Both the position numbers and the translations under genes were made by a program. Of a stretch of 64,000 nucleotides of DNA, positions 1-8,078 are shown in pieces. The first letter of the stretch is position 1; the number at the start of each line of letters is the position of its first letter. The DNA comes from Mesorhizobium loti (GTDB lineage: Bacteria > Pseudomonadota > Alphaproteobacteria > Rhizobiales > Rhizobiaceae), in the NCBI GenBank assembly GCA_002356515.1, contig AP017606.1, positions 62,001-126,000 on the forward strand, written 5' to 3'. The notes under the pieces were generated by a model. It saw nothing but the letters and a program-made list of their open reading frames with translations, was not told the DNA's origin and did not search any database.

Positions 1-179
1 GATTTATGAAGCTGACAACAATTTGCGCCCACATGCTGCGCCCGGTGCTGCGCGAATTCGCCTCAGCGAAAGCACGACGGCAGGTTCGGATTTCTGTCGT
101 GTCCTGGACGAGCATCCATTCCCGGAGCGGCCGGGCTCATGGCGCCGCCCGCAACAGGTCGCGAGTGCGAACAATGACT
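1..179. other. Window-edge sequence, no gene seen
   Basis: No convincing coding region is seen on either strand. The open frames here have no ribosome binding site and no recognisable domain. They run into the 3' end of the MFS gene on the opposite strand. Confidence 0.4.
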
Positions 180-1826
180 TCAATGCCGAGGAAGGTGAAG
201 CTCTGGTTTGCGGGCCGAGCTTGTCGGCCGCTCAATCGAAATCGTCATTTGAGGGGCTTCCTCTCCCGCGTGTAGCTGGAAGACACGCCCGTCCAGTTCC
301 TTGTCTACTTCCGTGAGACGATGGTTTAACCGAAGGTAGTCCGTCCAGGTCGGCGTCCGGAATGTCTCTGTCCATTGCATGGGCTTCTGAAGGTTGCGCT
401 GGAGCGTCCAATTCCGAGCACCGACGCGGCTGTGGACATGACGCCGCTGCCGCATGAGGTCGAGGAAGGCTTCGAGATTTTTCTCGGCTATCAGATATTC
501 GACTTTGACCACGATCGGGCCGCTTCTCGGCTTCAGATTGAGGGCAACAGCCGGGGCGTCGAATGCCTCCAAAGGATCGGGCTCGGACTCGCGGCGCTCG
601 CGAAGTGGGAACAGGACCCCGGCGGCGGCGACGAGCAGCAGGGCTCCGGCGGAGCCCTCCAGAGCCCAGGTCAGGGAATAGTTCTGGGACACCGTGCCCC
701 ACACCCAACTGCCGGCCGCGATGCCGCCGTCGATCAAGGCATAGTAGATCGAGATTGTGCGTCCTACGACCCAGCGCGGGCTGGCCAGCTGCACACTCAC
801 GCCAACGCCGGACCAGGCGGTGACCCAGCCCGCGCCGCCCAAGGCGAGCGCAATTGCCGCCACTACGATGGACGAGGTCAGTGCCAGGGAGAGGGAGCAT
901 GCCGCACAGGCGACGCAAGCGAGCCTCATCAACCGTTCCTGCGATAAGCTCCGCCTGAATGTGCTGTTGGAGAGGCCGGCGAAGACGGCGCCGGTCCCGA
1001 AGCCGGCCATGAGCGTGCCATAGGCCAGGGGTCCGCCCCCCAGCTGATCGCGGACAACCAGCGGCAGCAGCGCGAGAATGGCGATGCTCGCCAGGCCAAA
1101 GAGGGTTCCGCGTGCGATCGCAGCCTTGATTTCCGACGACATCGCCGTGAAGCGCAGCCCATCATAGATCGCCGTCCGCATCGACTCACGCGGCAGAGGC
1201 GAGGAGCGCACCTTCCACTTGCAGCGCCATATGGTCGCCAATGGGACCAGATAGGTGAGGGTGGTCACGGCAAAAGCGGTCAGAAGCCCGAACGAGGCAA
1301 CCACGATGCCGCCGAGCGCCGGACCCACGGTACGGACAGTGTTGAAGCCGACGGAAAGCAAAGTGACGGCAGCCGGAACATCGCGTCGTTCCACCATATC
1401 GCCAACCGAGGCCTGCCAGGCCGGATCGTTGAGGGCGCCGCCAGATGCGATCAAGAAGCTGAAGCCGAGGATCATCCACGGACTGACAAAGCCCAGCGCC
1501 ACAGACGCGGTCAGCATTGCAGAGGCGATCACCATAAGGCAGCGGCCGGCGAACATGACCCTGCGACGGCTGAAATTGTCGGCGAGCACCCCGGCGAAGA
1601 CAGATAAGATGAATGCGGGCAGGTTCGATGAAGCCTGCACCAGCGCCACCATCAGATCGGACGTTGAGATCGTCGCCATCAGCCAGCTGACGGCAACAGT
1701 CTGCATCAGCCAGCCGAGACTGGAAACCTGCGTGGCGAGCCAGATCGAACGAAAGGTCGGCTGCATGAGCGGCGCAAATGTCGTTGGTGCAGCCAAATCT
1801 TCATTTGATCCAGCCACCCCACTCAT
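180..1826 (-). CDS. MFS exporter with C-terminal ferredoxin-like domain
   Basis: Predicted inner-membrane major facilitator of the EntS/MFS_3 type, a family of proton-driven exporters of siderophores, drugs and other small molecules. Of 548 residues, about 1-400 form the hydrophobic multi-helix domain. It carries the loop DNFSRRRVMFAGR after the second helix pair, the usual MFS signature position. The last ~110 residues are soluble and resemble the small alpha-beta barrel (monooxygenase-like) fused to many MFS_3 proteins. I start at the ATG for MSGVAGSN, which has AAGGG upstream; a longer frame starts at 1874. It stands alone with no operon partner. The substrate cannot be inferred. Confidence 0.85.
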   Translation of the reverse strand: MSGVAGSNEDLAAPTTFAPLMQPTFRSIWLATQVSSLGWLMQTVAVSWLMATISTSDLMVALVQASSNLPAFILSVFAGVLADNFSRRRVMFAGRCLMVIASAMLTASVALGFVSPWMILGFSFLIASGGALNDPAWQASVGDMVERRDVPAAVTLLSVGFNTVRTVGPALGGIVVASFGLLTAFAVTTLTYLVPLATIWRCKWKVRSSPLPRESMRTAIYDGLRFTAMSSEIKAAIARGTLFGLASIAILALLPLVVRDQLGGGPLAYGTLMAGFGTGAVFAGLSNSTFRRSLSQERLMRLACVACAACSLSLALTSSIVVAAIALALGGAGWVTAWSGVGVSVQLASPRWVVGRTISIYYALIDGGIAAGSWVWGTVSQNYSLTWALEGSAGALLLVAAAGVLFPLRERRESEPDPLEAFDAPAVALNLKPRSGPIVVKVEYLIAEKNLEAFLDLMRQRRHVHSRVGARNWTLQRNLQKPMQWTETFRTPTWTDYLRLNHRLTEVDKELDGRVFQLHAGEEAPQMTISIERPTSSARKPELHLPRH

Positions 1827-2606
1827 TTTCTGCGAACCCTTGCTATCCGAATATTGGCAAGCGGTGTCTCGCATGTAATCCCGACTGAACCGTGGCGGCC
1901 GTGGGCTGAGAGATCATGCCAATGGGAAATTATTTTGACGCGTCGACGCGCCTGTTCGATGTCGAGCGGAACATCAACCGTCGTGGCGCCGGCGAATGGC
2001 ATGAACGCTGTTGCCAACAGGAGAGCCGGCCGACCGCAGAGGCACCAAGGAATGGAGCTGACCAGCGGGCAGATTATCCCCAAGTTCTCGGGTCACGGCT
2101 CAGCGAACCGCGTGCAGTCTATCCGTCGCTTAGCCATTCCGAAGTCCGGGAACGCGGGTAGCCGTTGCTGCAATGAAGCAGCTGCCTCGCCTACATCGGT
2201 GTCAAGGCAAGGAAGGCTAGAAGGGTTTCTGGATCCGCATCGGCTTTCCGCCCAGCCGATGGGATAGTTGCATGGGGCAACATGTCAGCCTGAAGGTTGC
2301 CCTGGGCGCTGATCTGCGAGGCGGGTTGAGGAAGGCCTCAAACTTCAAAAAGCATACGCGTGCGATAGTCGAGTGCCGTTACGACAGTTACGTTCTTGAA
2401 CTACATCAGTGCAGAAACTACCCACTCATTCGTCATTGCTTTTCGCTACCGGCGTCCATCAGGATCATCGCCTACAGAACACATGACCGCTGTGCCGCGT
2501 TTCAATACCTCTTGCACCGTCAGCGAAAGACCTGGAAGCCGTTGCGCCTATCCGGCGGTAGACAGCCAGGCAGCCGACGAGTACCTAGGAAAGGGGGCCA
2601 TGGCTA
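1827..2606. other. 780-bp gap without a supported gene
   Basis: Several short frames exist on both strands. None has a good ribosome binding site, a family resemblance or a continuous composition signal. It separates the MFS exporter from the small secreted protein gene and probably holds the MFS promoter. Confidence 0.4.
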
Positions 2607-3194
2607 TCACTTGGCGGAGCACGCCCCGGTCGACCAATCGCAATCGTCGCTGCTGCCGCCTCCACCGTTGCTCGGTGGAGGGCTGTATGAACGATTGCCG
2701 CCGCCTCCGCCTCTATTTAGCGCACCACTGCCGACGACGGCGCCGAGGATGCCGATCACGCCTTCGACAACTTGTTGGTCCCCATTGGTCCAATTTAGAC
2801 GCTGGGATGGCCTTGGGGCGGCCGCGTCGGCGACTGCGACTGCGAGACGGTGCATGTTCCGACCTGAACTTGTAAACTTGTTACCGACGAAGACAGACCA
2901 GCAGTTTGCCCATCGGTTCCTGTTGCAGACCTGGTAAGCGACGTTGAGCGCCGCCTGCCCGGATCTCACGTTACCTTGCGAATAGCACTCGGCACGCCAG
3001 CCACCATTGGGGGTCGACGTGAATCCTACCACCATGGCCTTGCCTGGCGGCATCCGCCTATAGCTGGCCATGAAGCGGGCATCTCTCGTGCATGTGTTGT
3101 AAGCGAGTGTCCCGAATGTATCGGCCCGGCTTGGAGCGACTGGGCTGAAATAGAACAGGCTCAGACTGAGTGTGGTGATAAGCATCCCTCGCAT
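2607..3194 (-). CDS. Small secreted Cys-containing protein
   Basis: Function not recognised. The 195-residue product has a signal peptide (hydrophobic stretch LITTLSLSLFYFS, likely cleaved near APSRA-D) and six cysteines. The C-terminus is a low-complexity Gly/Pro/Ser tail with runs of G and a final DDCDWSTGAC. Cysteine spacing recalls small extracytoplasmic domains such as DUF4189, but I cannot assign it. The start is chosen by GGGAGG five bases before the ATG for MRGMLI. A 16-bp box shared with the LuxR gene lies 67-82 bases upstream, so it probably belongs to the regulon of the PAN/Srf island although it lies 5 kb away from it. Confidence 0.75.
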   Translation of the reverse strand: MRGMLITTLSLSLFYFSPVAPSRADTFGTLAYNTCTRDARFMASYRRMPPGKAMVVGFTSTPNGGWRAECYSQGNVRSGQAALNVAYQVCNRNRWANCWSVFVGNKFTSSGRNMHRLAVAVADAAAPRPSQRLNWTNGDQQVVEGVIGILGAVVGSGALNRGGGGGNRSYSPPPSNGGGGSSDDCDWSTGACSAK

Positions 3195-3244
3195 TGGCAC
3201 CTCCCGTGTTGCTGCCTCTTCTCGCGTAGGGGACGAGCTTGCCT

Positions 3245-3288
3245 GTCGGATCCAAATGCCGCATTACCCATTTGGGTTAGGATCCGAC
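3245..3288. repeat. 9-bp inverted repeat enclosing a regulatory box
   Basis: GTCGGATCC at 3245-3253 is perfectly repeated in inverted form (GGATCCGAC) at 3280-3288. The palindrome-like box ACCCATTTGGGT lies inside at 3266-3277. The two nested symmetries upstream of the secreted protein gene suggest a compound operator. Confidence 0.6.
3261..3276. promoter_or_regulatory. Shared 16-bp box A (putative LuxR-type site)
   Basis: GCATTACCCATTTGGG matches the motif RCATNMCCYAWWYGGG found five times between 3.2 and 26.9 kb. Its core CCCATTTGGG is nearly palindromic. It lies upstream of the secreted Cys protein gene, which is read leftward. The assignment to the LuxR regulator at 25286 is inferred from that gene carrying the same box. 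Confidence 0.6.
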
Positions 3289-3688
3289 TGCACGCGCTAC
3301 CGATGAGGCGGCGGGGGGAATGCCCTACGCTGGGAACCCGAACTTGGCGACGCAGAAGGACTTTTCACCCCGGTAAGCCCAACAAGGTCGCGCGCGAGTG
3401 GACTTCAAGAAGCGACGGACCGCACTCCTCTTGAGGTAGCCTTTGTGACTCTCTGAGCCGAGGCCAGGAACACCACCTTCGGAAATACGGTGTTCCGGCG
3501 TGGCGACGCAGAGGTGCCCAGCCCTTTCATAAAGTTTACGTTGCCGACAGCCGAGGCGACGGCGCCCGGATATTCCCCGGTTACAAGGGCTGCTAACGTC
3601 TAGCGATCGCAGATATGGAGATGCTAGATCAAAGCGTCGTTGTATGAGGCTGCGCCGCCTTGTCGATGCCTGACACGATAAGGGCAAA

Positions 3689-4066
3689 ATGACCGCCGAA
3701 ACTCTGCCACGAGACAGCACATTGGCAACGGTGCTGCCCGGGCTTGTCGACTCGGAAGAATATGTGCGACGTATCTTCGAGCGAATGCGTGCCGGCAAGC
3801 TCGACCAAGTGCGCATCGGCATCAACAGTGGTGTCGAGTGTCCAGACTATCTCTTCGATGAATTTTTCAAGGATGAAAGCGATCCGGGTCCAGGCCAGCC
3901 GGTGTCAATGCAAGCCTATAACGGCAAAACGCATCGACCAGTCTCATTTGAGAAATGGGCAAACTCCAGTAATTGGGCCAAAGTCGGGATGACAACGGCC
4001 GAGGTTCAGAGGCTGCTCGGCGATATTCGAGGATGGCCAAGATCTGGCAAGCGACCTCAACGATAG
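3689..4066 (+). CDS. Hypothetical protein, 125 aa
   Basis: Not recognised. An acidic, soluble product without signal peptide or membrane segment, containing SGVECPDYLFDEFFKDE and a Pro/Gly-rich middle. AAGGG lies three bases before the ATG. It is transcribed alone toward the opposing minus-strand small genes. Length and residue usage look like a real gene rather than a chance frame, but no role can be inferred. Confidence 0.5.
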   Translation: MTAETLPRDSTLATVLPGLVDSEEYVRRIFERMRAGKLDQVRIGINSGVECPDYLFDEFFKDESDPGPGQPVSMQAYNGKTHRPVSFEKWANSSNWAKVGMTTAEVQRLLGDIRGWPRSGKRPQR

Positions 4067-4094
4067 TTGCGAGAAAAAAGCTCGGAGGTGAGCG

Positions 4095-4286
4095 TCAGTC
4101 CTCGCCCTGCTGCGCCTTCTTAACCATCTCCGGCATCTCTCTCATGACCTCGGCAAGCATCGCCTCACCTTCGGCAACCGAGGCGACCGGTTCGCAGTGC
4201 AAGAGTTTGCCGTCCATAAAGGCTGCCGCGAGGTAGGGGAAACCAGCCCGAGGCGGGTCGTAAATAATGCCAGTTGCGTTTGCCAA
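4095..4286 (-). CDS. Small hypothetical protein, 63 aa, TTG start
   Basis: Not recognised. Begins at TTG directly after a strong GGAGGTGACCT ribosome binding site, which decides the start. The product (ANATGIIYDPPRAGFPYL at the N-terminus) is soluble and acidic at its end (EMPEMVKKAQQGED). It is the last member of a minus-strand series of small genes running from 7684 down. Confidence 0.55.
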   Translation of the reverse strand: MANATGIIYDPPRAGFPYLAAAFMDGKLLHCEPVASVAEGEAMLAEVMREMPEMVKKAQQGED

Positions 4287-4484
4287 AGGTCACCTCCATT
4301 CGGGGGAAAGCCCAGATATAGGGGCCTTAACCCGATCCGGCGAGTGTCAATCCAAGCACCATCACCATTCAATCACGTGTAATCGATCCTGAAATTCGGG
4401 CATTCGTCATCACACTGGCAGTCCATTCGTCGGACCATGAAACGTCGCATTCTTAGCGGTAGTGGTTGAGAAAATGGGCCATGG

Positions 4485-4718
4485 TCAGCTTCCCCCTACC
4501 GGGAGCCGTTGCGGTGCGGGCAACTGATCGCCCCATAGGTGCAGGTTCACGCACTCAGCATGGTGGTCGGCTATCCATTGAAGGCACTCCTTCCTGGGGC
4601 CAAGGAATAACGCGAACCCGATAAGCCCGTCCTCTCGAACCTCATGGGTCATGCCCTTGATCGCGCTGTGGCCGAAGTGGAGCAGGAGAACTCTCTTGCG
4701 CTTACAATTGTCGGTCAT
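4485..4718 (-). CDS. Small hypothetical protein, 77 aa
   Basis: Not recognised. The ATG overlaps the stop of the preceding 133-aa gene (ATGA), so translation is probably coupled. The N-terminus MTDNCKRKRVLLLHF is followed by a segment with WIADHHAECVNLHLWG. No membrane segment. The longer frame beginning at 4823 has no ribosome binding site. Confidence 0.5.
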   Translation of the reverse strand: MTDNCKRKRVLLLHFGHSAIKGMTHEVREDGLIGFALFLGPRKECLQWIADHHAECVNLHLWGDQLPAPQRLPVGGS

Positions 4719-5116
4719 GACCACAACGCCTTGTTCTCGGCGTGGCGCACAGCACCCTCGGCCGATGACAGAGCCAGGCGTGCCTTTTTGGCTGCGCGTG
4801 GGGCGCCGGCGACCTTCAGGCAATCCCGAGCGAAGCGAATCGCCTCGACTGCGGCGCGGGCGGCGGCCACGCCATCAGCCGGCACCGCCAACGCGACATC
4901 GACAAGGTGAGCGTCGGAGTCGTATGTTTCGCCCCGTCGCCGGGCTATGATGTCCCATGCGGCATCGGCATCGTCGGGATAATCGCCGTCCTCGCCCTCC
5001 CATGCCTCGCCGGCGCAATGGTGCATGTGCTCGGCCATCGCGGCTTCATTGCCGAAGAGGTTGAGGAAATGGCTGTCGTCATTGCTGCCGACGAAGGCAA
5101 AAAGTTTCACAAGCAT
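4715..5116 (-). CDS. Hypothetical protein, 133 aa
   Basis: Not recognised. The start MLVKLFAFVGSN is chosen because AAAGGA lies just upstream. The middle is rich in Asp/Glu (GEAWEGEDGDYPDDADAAWD) and the C-terminal half is an Ala-rich helical region. It overlaps the next gene by four bases. It resembles the anonymous small proteins common on rhizobial plasmids, prophages and integrative elements; that comparison is from general knowledge. Confidence 0.5.
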   Translation of the reverse strand: MLVKLFAFVGSNDDSHFLNLFGNEAAMAEHMHHCAGEAWEGEDGDYPDDADAAWDIIARRRGETYDSDAHLVDVALAVPADGVAAARAAVEAIRFARDCLKVAGAPRAAKKARLALSSAEGAVRHAENKALWS

Positions 5117-5288
5117 TCTCAGGTTCCTTTCATCATGCCCCATGATTGGGGCGGTTAAATCCTGGGAAAAACGGGCGATCAGGATGCACCTGGAAGCCAA
5201 GCGAAGATCAGCGTGGCGGCCACGGGCAAAGACCAGAATGGCGACTATGCCGACTAAGCGCGTTCCTTGGTCATGAGATGGGCCATGA

Positions 5289-5597
5289 TCAGCGATCCCC
5301 CAGCGGGGCGCATACAATGACGCGAAGGCCTGAAATCAGCGCCAGTTCACCAGCAACCGCCAGCGCGTCACGCGGGTCTTCAATGTCGGTGATCGCCTCG
5401 CACGTGCCGTCGGGCTCTGGAAACCGCCCGTAGACCGTGAAGAATTCGGCAGCCTTGGCCGGCTGGTTGCCGAGTGTGTGGCCTGGCTCGTCCGGATCGT
5501 CGACGCATCCGGCCAATTCCAGCCGCTCGAATTGCTTCCAATCCGGCGCGGCGTAGTTGGTGCAGCAATTGAAAAGGCGTTCGGAAGTGTCAGCCAT
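5289..5597 (-). CDS. Hypothetical protein, 102 aa
   Basis: Not recognised. Soluble acidic protein (MADTSERLFNCC...) with a C-terminal half containing CEAITDIEDPRDALAVAGE. Its start lies inside the end of the preceding gene (8-base overlap), with GGAGGAGGG in that gene's last codons as the ribosome binding site. It is the fifth gene of the coupled series. Confidence 0.6.
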   Translation of the reverse strand: MADTSERLFNCCTNYAAPDWKQFERLELAGCVDDPDEPGHTLGNQPAKAAEFFTVYGRFPEPDGTCEAITDIEDPRDALAVAGELALISGLRVIVCAPLGDR

Positions 5598-6003
5598 TGG
5601 CCTTGCCCTCCTCCGCTTTGGCGATGGCGGCGCGGATATCGTTGAGCCACTCGGGGACTAACGCGGCGGGGCCGCCCCTTCGGTCGTCGGACGCCAAAAT
5701 CGCAGCCATCGAAGTTTCCAGACCTTTCAGTGTCGCCAGCAGTTTGGCGTCGGGCTGCGGATCGTACGGACTCGGCAGGGAGTGGCCGCCGTAGTCCGCA
5801 AGCTCTTCGCCCGTATCCGCGTCGGAAACGTCGATAATAGCCAGGTCTTGCCCGCTATCGGTCGTGGTCTGGGTGATGTCGATATGCTCGCCGACGAAAT
5901 CGGCCGTGAGCATCGGAAACGCCGCTTCAATGCTGTCGGCTTCGACCTCAACGTTGCCGTAGCAGCGCAGGGTAACGCCCATGTGGAAATTGAGCTTAGC
6001 CAT
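5590..6003 (-). CDS. Hypothetical protein, 137 aa
   Basis: Not recognised. Starts MAKLNFHMGVTLRCYGN, with the start placed by the 8-base overlap with the upstream gene and GGAGGG before it. The N-terminal ~60 residues look like a small beta-rich domain with an EADSIEAAF segment. The C-terminus AIAKAEEGKANG encodes the ribosome binding site and start of the next gene. The same arrangement is repeated in its four upstream neighbours. Confidence 0.6.
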   Translation of the reverse strand: MAKLNFHMGVTLRCYGNVEVEADSIEAAFPMLTADFVGEHIDITQTTTDSGQDLAIIDVSDADTGEELADYGGHSLPSPYDPQPDAKLLATLKGLETSMAAILASDDRRGGPAALVPEWLNDIRAAIAKAEEGKANG

Positions 6004-6208
6004 CGGAGCGGCCCTCCGCTCTCGCGTGATTGCTCCGGACGTGATCTCGCCATTCCGAATAGGCCGCACCTCGAGCGCGATCTCCGGAGTGCGGGCACGA
6101 AATCCACCCGCACTCGCAATAGACTTCTATGCACAGTCTTGCCCCTAGACACTTATGACCGGCGACAGGTTGCACGGGTGCCGAGCCAAACAATCGCTTC
6201 TTAACCAT
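5996..6208 (-). CDS. Cys-rich 70-aa protein, copy 1
   Basis: Not recognised, but its middle holds closely spaced Cys and His (CIEVYCECGWISCPH), which could bind zinc. It is a near-identical duplicate of the gene immediately upstream (6201-6413), differing only in the last residues (RSDG against RTNG). The start overlaps the end of copy 2 by eight bases. The duplication is the result of a 205-bp tandem repeat. Confidence 0.6.
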   Translation of the reverse strand: MVKKRLFGSAPVQPVAGHKCLGARLCIEVYCECGWISCPHSGDRARGAAYSEWRDHVRSNHARAEGRSDG

Positions 6209-6212
6209 TGGT
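6008..6212. repeat. 205-bp tandem repeat, unit 1
   Basis: Identical by eye to 6213-6417; a third partial start of the unit (GCGGCCCTCCGC) follows at 6418. One unit equals one 70-aa gene plus its coupled start, so gene and spacing are duplicated in frame. Confidence 0.9.
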
Positions 6213-6413
6213 GCGGCCCTCCGCTCTCGCGTGATTGCTCCGGACGTGATCTCGCCATTCCGAATAGGCCGCACCTCGAGCGCGATCTCCGGAGTGCGGG
6301 CACGAAATCCACCCGCACTCGCAATAGACTTCTATGCACAGTCTTGCCCCTAGACACTTATGACCGGCGACAGGTTGCACGGGTGCCGAGCCAAACAATC
6401 GCTTCTTAACCAT
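6201..6413 (-). CDS. Cys-rich 70-aa protein, copy 2
   Basis: Same product as copy 1: MVKKRLFGSAPVQP followed by the Cys/His cluster CIEVYCECGWISCPH and a basic WRDHVRSNHARAEGR tail. The start overlaps the previous gene by eight bases (AATGGTTAA read in two frames), with GGAGGGC as ribosome binding site inside that gene's last codons. Confidence 0.6.
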   Translation of the reverse strand: MVKKRLFGSAPVQPVAGHKCLGARLCIEVYCECGWISCPHSGDRARGAAYSEWRDHVRSNHARAEGRTNG

Positions 6414-6417
6414 TGGT
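6213..6417. repeat. 205-bp tandem repeat, unit 2
   Basis: Second unit of the tandem duplication described at 6008-6212. No sequence difference was seen between the units, which argues for a recent event. Confidence 0.9.
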
Positions 6418-6603
6418 GCGGCCCTCCGCCTTGGCGCAACGAAGGATGGCGTCCACGTCATGGGAAAGCGGTACGAGTGCTTCAATGGCGCCGCGCGCGT
6501 GTTCCTCACCGCAACCATCAATGCAGCCTTTTGCGTAGCGCACCAACGTCTCGAATTCGCGCTCTTGCGCATGTGACAGAAAGCAAGGTCGAGAGGTGTT
6601 CAT
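6406..6603 (-). CDS. Hypothetical protein, 65 aa
   Basis: Not recognised. MNTSRPCFLSHAQEREF at the N-terminus, soluble, ending RCAKAEGRTNG. The ATG overlaps the upstream stop (ATGA) and is preceded by GGAGGGG encoded in that gene's last codons. An in-frame extension upstream to 6714 is contained in the neighbour and is not supported. Confidence 0.55.
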   Translation of the reverse strand: MNTSRPCFLSHAQEREFETLVRYAKGCIDGCGEEHARGAIEALVPLSHDVDAILRCAKAEGRTNG

Positions 6604-7367
6604 AGCGACCCCTCCGCCCTGGCTATCGCCGGCAGGACGAAAGCACGCCGCCAATTGCCAAACCATTCGACCAAATCGCCGCCGTTGACCTCCGTTTCGT
6701 CGTCTGGCTGGCATCCGCGCTGCATCAGTGCCGGCGCTGCGTCGAACTGGGGCCAGTCGGTCACGGCGAGCTTCAGCACGGCCAATAGATCAGGAACGGG
6801 AACAGCAACGCCCTCCGTTTTGGCAATGGCGGCCTCGACCAGCCTCTGCGCTTCGCCCCACGGCGCGCGTTGCGTGACAGGACGCTCCAATTCGCCTTTG
6901 GCGCACCGCATGACGGCATGAAGCGCCGCCAGCATGTCGGGCCGCGCCTGCTCACGCGGAATTGCCGCCCGAAGGCCTGTGAGGATGTCGGCTATGCCTT
7001 CCTGTAACTCGTCGTCTTCGAATCCGCGAATGAAGCTTTCCGCCTGGACGAGAGCGTCAACGGTGTCGCTGGCGTGGTCTGGTACCGGGTCTCCGATCTC
7101 GACCAAATGCGCCGTTATTTGCCAGGTTCCCCATGATCCATCTTCATGGAACGAATTCAGTCTCCTCTGGGCCTCGCGCCAGTCGCCTGGGTAGGGCAAT
7201 TCGCCATCACCTTCTTCATCAAAGATGCCGGCGATCTGCCATTCATCACGCATTGCCTCTTCCAGGCGTGCATCGGCAGCTTCTTCCGTGCCAAACGCCT
7301 CAGGAAGACAAGGGCCTTCGCCCCTCTCAGGTGTGCAAGTTGATACAATCCAAATTTTGGTTTTCAT
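6600..7367 (-). CDS. Hypothetical protein, 255 aa
   Basis: Not recognised as a family. The N-terminal ~90 residues (MKTKIWIVSTCTPERGEGP, then TEEAADARLEEAMRDEW) resemble small alpha-beta domains seen in anonymous plasmid and phage proteins. A second half carries EAAIAKTEG and ends AIARAEGSL. The start is the ATG nine bases after AAAGGG; a TTG six codons upstream is the alternative. It heads the chain of overlapping small genes that follows. Confidence 0.6.
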   Translation of the reverse strand: MKTKIWIVSTCTPERGEGPCLPEAFGTEEAADARLEEAMRDEWQIAGIFDEEGDGELPYPGDWREAQRRLNSFHEDGSWGTWQITAHLVEIGDPVPDHASDTVDALVQAESFIRGFEDDELQEGIADILTGLRAAIPREQARPDMLAALHAVMRCAKGELERPVTQRAPWGEAQRLVEAAIAKTEGVAVPVPDLLAVLKLAVTDWPQFDAAPALMQRGCQPDDETEVNGGDLVEWFGNWRRAFVLPAIARAEGSL

Positions 7368-7381
7368 GATCTCAGACCCTT

Positions 7382-7684
7382 TCAAACAGGCAGCGGCACA
7401 GGGGAGGCTGCAATTGCGAGGACGAAGGCGGCGGCGCAGGACGCCGCCGGAGCCACGAATTCGAGGAGAGCGCGGGCAAATTTCCGCTCCTCTCCAGGCC
7501 CTTCAGGCTCGCCCTCCAACGCCCGCCCTCTCGCTCTCTCGGCAGCGATCGCCTCCCGATGGCCGGTCAGGATTTCGGGCGCACGGTTGGCGGTCGCCCT
7601 GCTTACGCCGGCCTCATGTGCGAAATTGGTTATGATCAGGCGGCCATTTGTCTGGATTGGGCATCCCTCAAGAAGTCGTACCAT
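7382..7684 (-). CDS. Small helix-turn-helix-like protein, 100 aa
   Basis: Residues ~17-40 (IITNFAHEAGVSRATANRA) read as a helix-turn-helix of the type found in KfrA-like or replication-region DNA-binding proteins. The rest is an Arg/Glu-rich helix and a hydrophobic Ala-rich end. The start is uncertain: ATG at 7684, or GTG/TTG a few codons upstream. As first gene of the small-gene series it could regulate it; that is inference. Confidence 0.5.
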   Translation of the reverse strand: MVRLLEGCPIQTNGRLIITNFAHEAGVSRATANRAPEILTGHREAIAAERARGRALEGEPEGPGEERKFARALLEFVAPAASCAAAFVLAIAASPVPLPV

Positions 7685-7772
7685 GGCCACGCGCAAGGCA
7701 TTTCTTGTCGCTGTGCTGACGGGAACGATAATTCGCAGACCGACCGACGGCGTGAGATATTAAGGAGCTGAA

Positions 7773-7883
7773 ATGCGGCCGGGCAGAACAGTGGCGCTGT
7801 CGGCCAGCACCGTCGCGGAGCTGAGGCTCACCGCGCGCCACAGGCAGAGGAACAGCTGCCTTATCCGGCTTGGTTCGAGATAG
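7773..7883 (+). CDS. Possible 36-aa peptide
   Basis: A frame opening MRPGRTVALSAS is preceded by TTAAGGAGCTGAA, one of the best Shine-Dalgarno sequences in the window. It ends before box B and has no recognisable domain. It may be a gene remnant or a small peptide; only the ribosome binding site speaks for it. Confidence 0.25.
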   Translation: MRPGRTVALSASTVAELRLTARHRQRNSCLIRLGSR

Positions 7884-7948
7884 GTCAGCACACCTCGTAA
7901 GACCTGCTGGCTCCGCTGCCTAATGCCGAAAGAACCTCAGGACGAGGG

Positions 7949-7964
7949 ACATCCCCTATTTGGG
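7949..7964. promoter_or_regulatory. Shared 16-bp box B with promoter
   Basis: ACATCCCCTATTTGGG, followed by ATATG as in box D. TAATATAGT at 7987-7995 fits a -10 element. The box centre would then lie about 42-46 bases before the start of transcription, where LuxR-type activators commonly bind. It precedes the Cys-rich membrane protein gene at 8079. Confidence 0.6.
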
Positions 7965-8078
7965 ATATGCGCATCTTCGACTTCGCTAATATAGTTTGCG
8001 CGCCCGTGCGACGCATCCAATTAGACTGTGCGCTCGGCCTATGACGAGCGCGTAAAGGCGCAACAAGAAGGAAGCACC

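Larger units (their letters stand above)
3195..3688. other. Regulatory and empty region
   Basis: The first ~100 bases form the upstream region of the secreted protein gene and include the shared 16-bp box. The remaining ~400 bases up to the 125-aa gene contain no supported coding region. Confidence 0.4.
7685..8078. other. Intergenic region with leader-like frame and box B
   Basis: Holds a 36-codon frame with an excellent ribosome binding site (7773-7883), box B at 7949-7964 and a likely -10 element at 7987-7995 for the downstream Cys-rich membrane protein gene. Nothing else is supported. Confidence 0.45.

Noticed and set aside
1854..2267. Plus-strand frame of 137 codons between the MFS and secreted protein genes
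   Set aside because: Irregular composition, no binding site, no family resemblance.
6008..6429. CRISPR or satellite-type array
   Set aside because: Only two and a fraction units of 205 bp without spacers; it is a simple tandem gene duplication.
5590..7367. Shared C-terminal peptide AEGRTNG as a protein-sorting or degradation tag
   Set aside because: It is accounted for by codons that form the ribosome binding site and start of the next gene.
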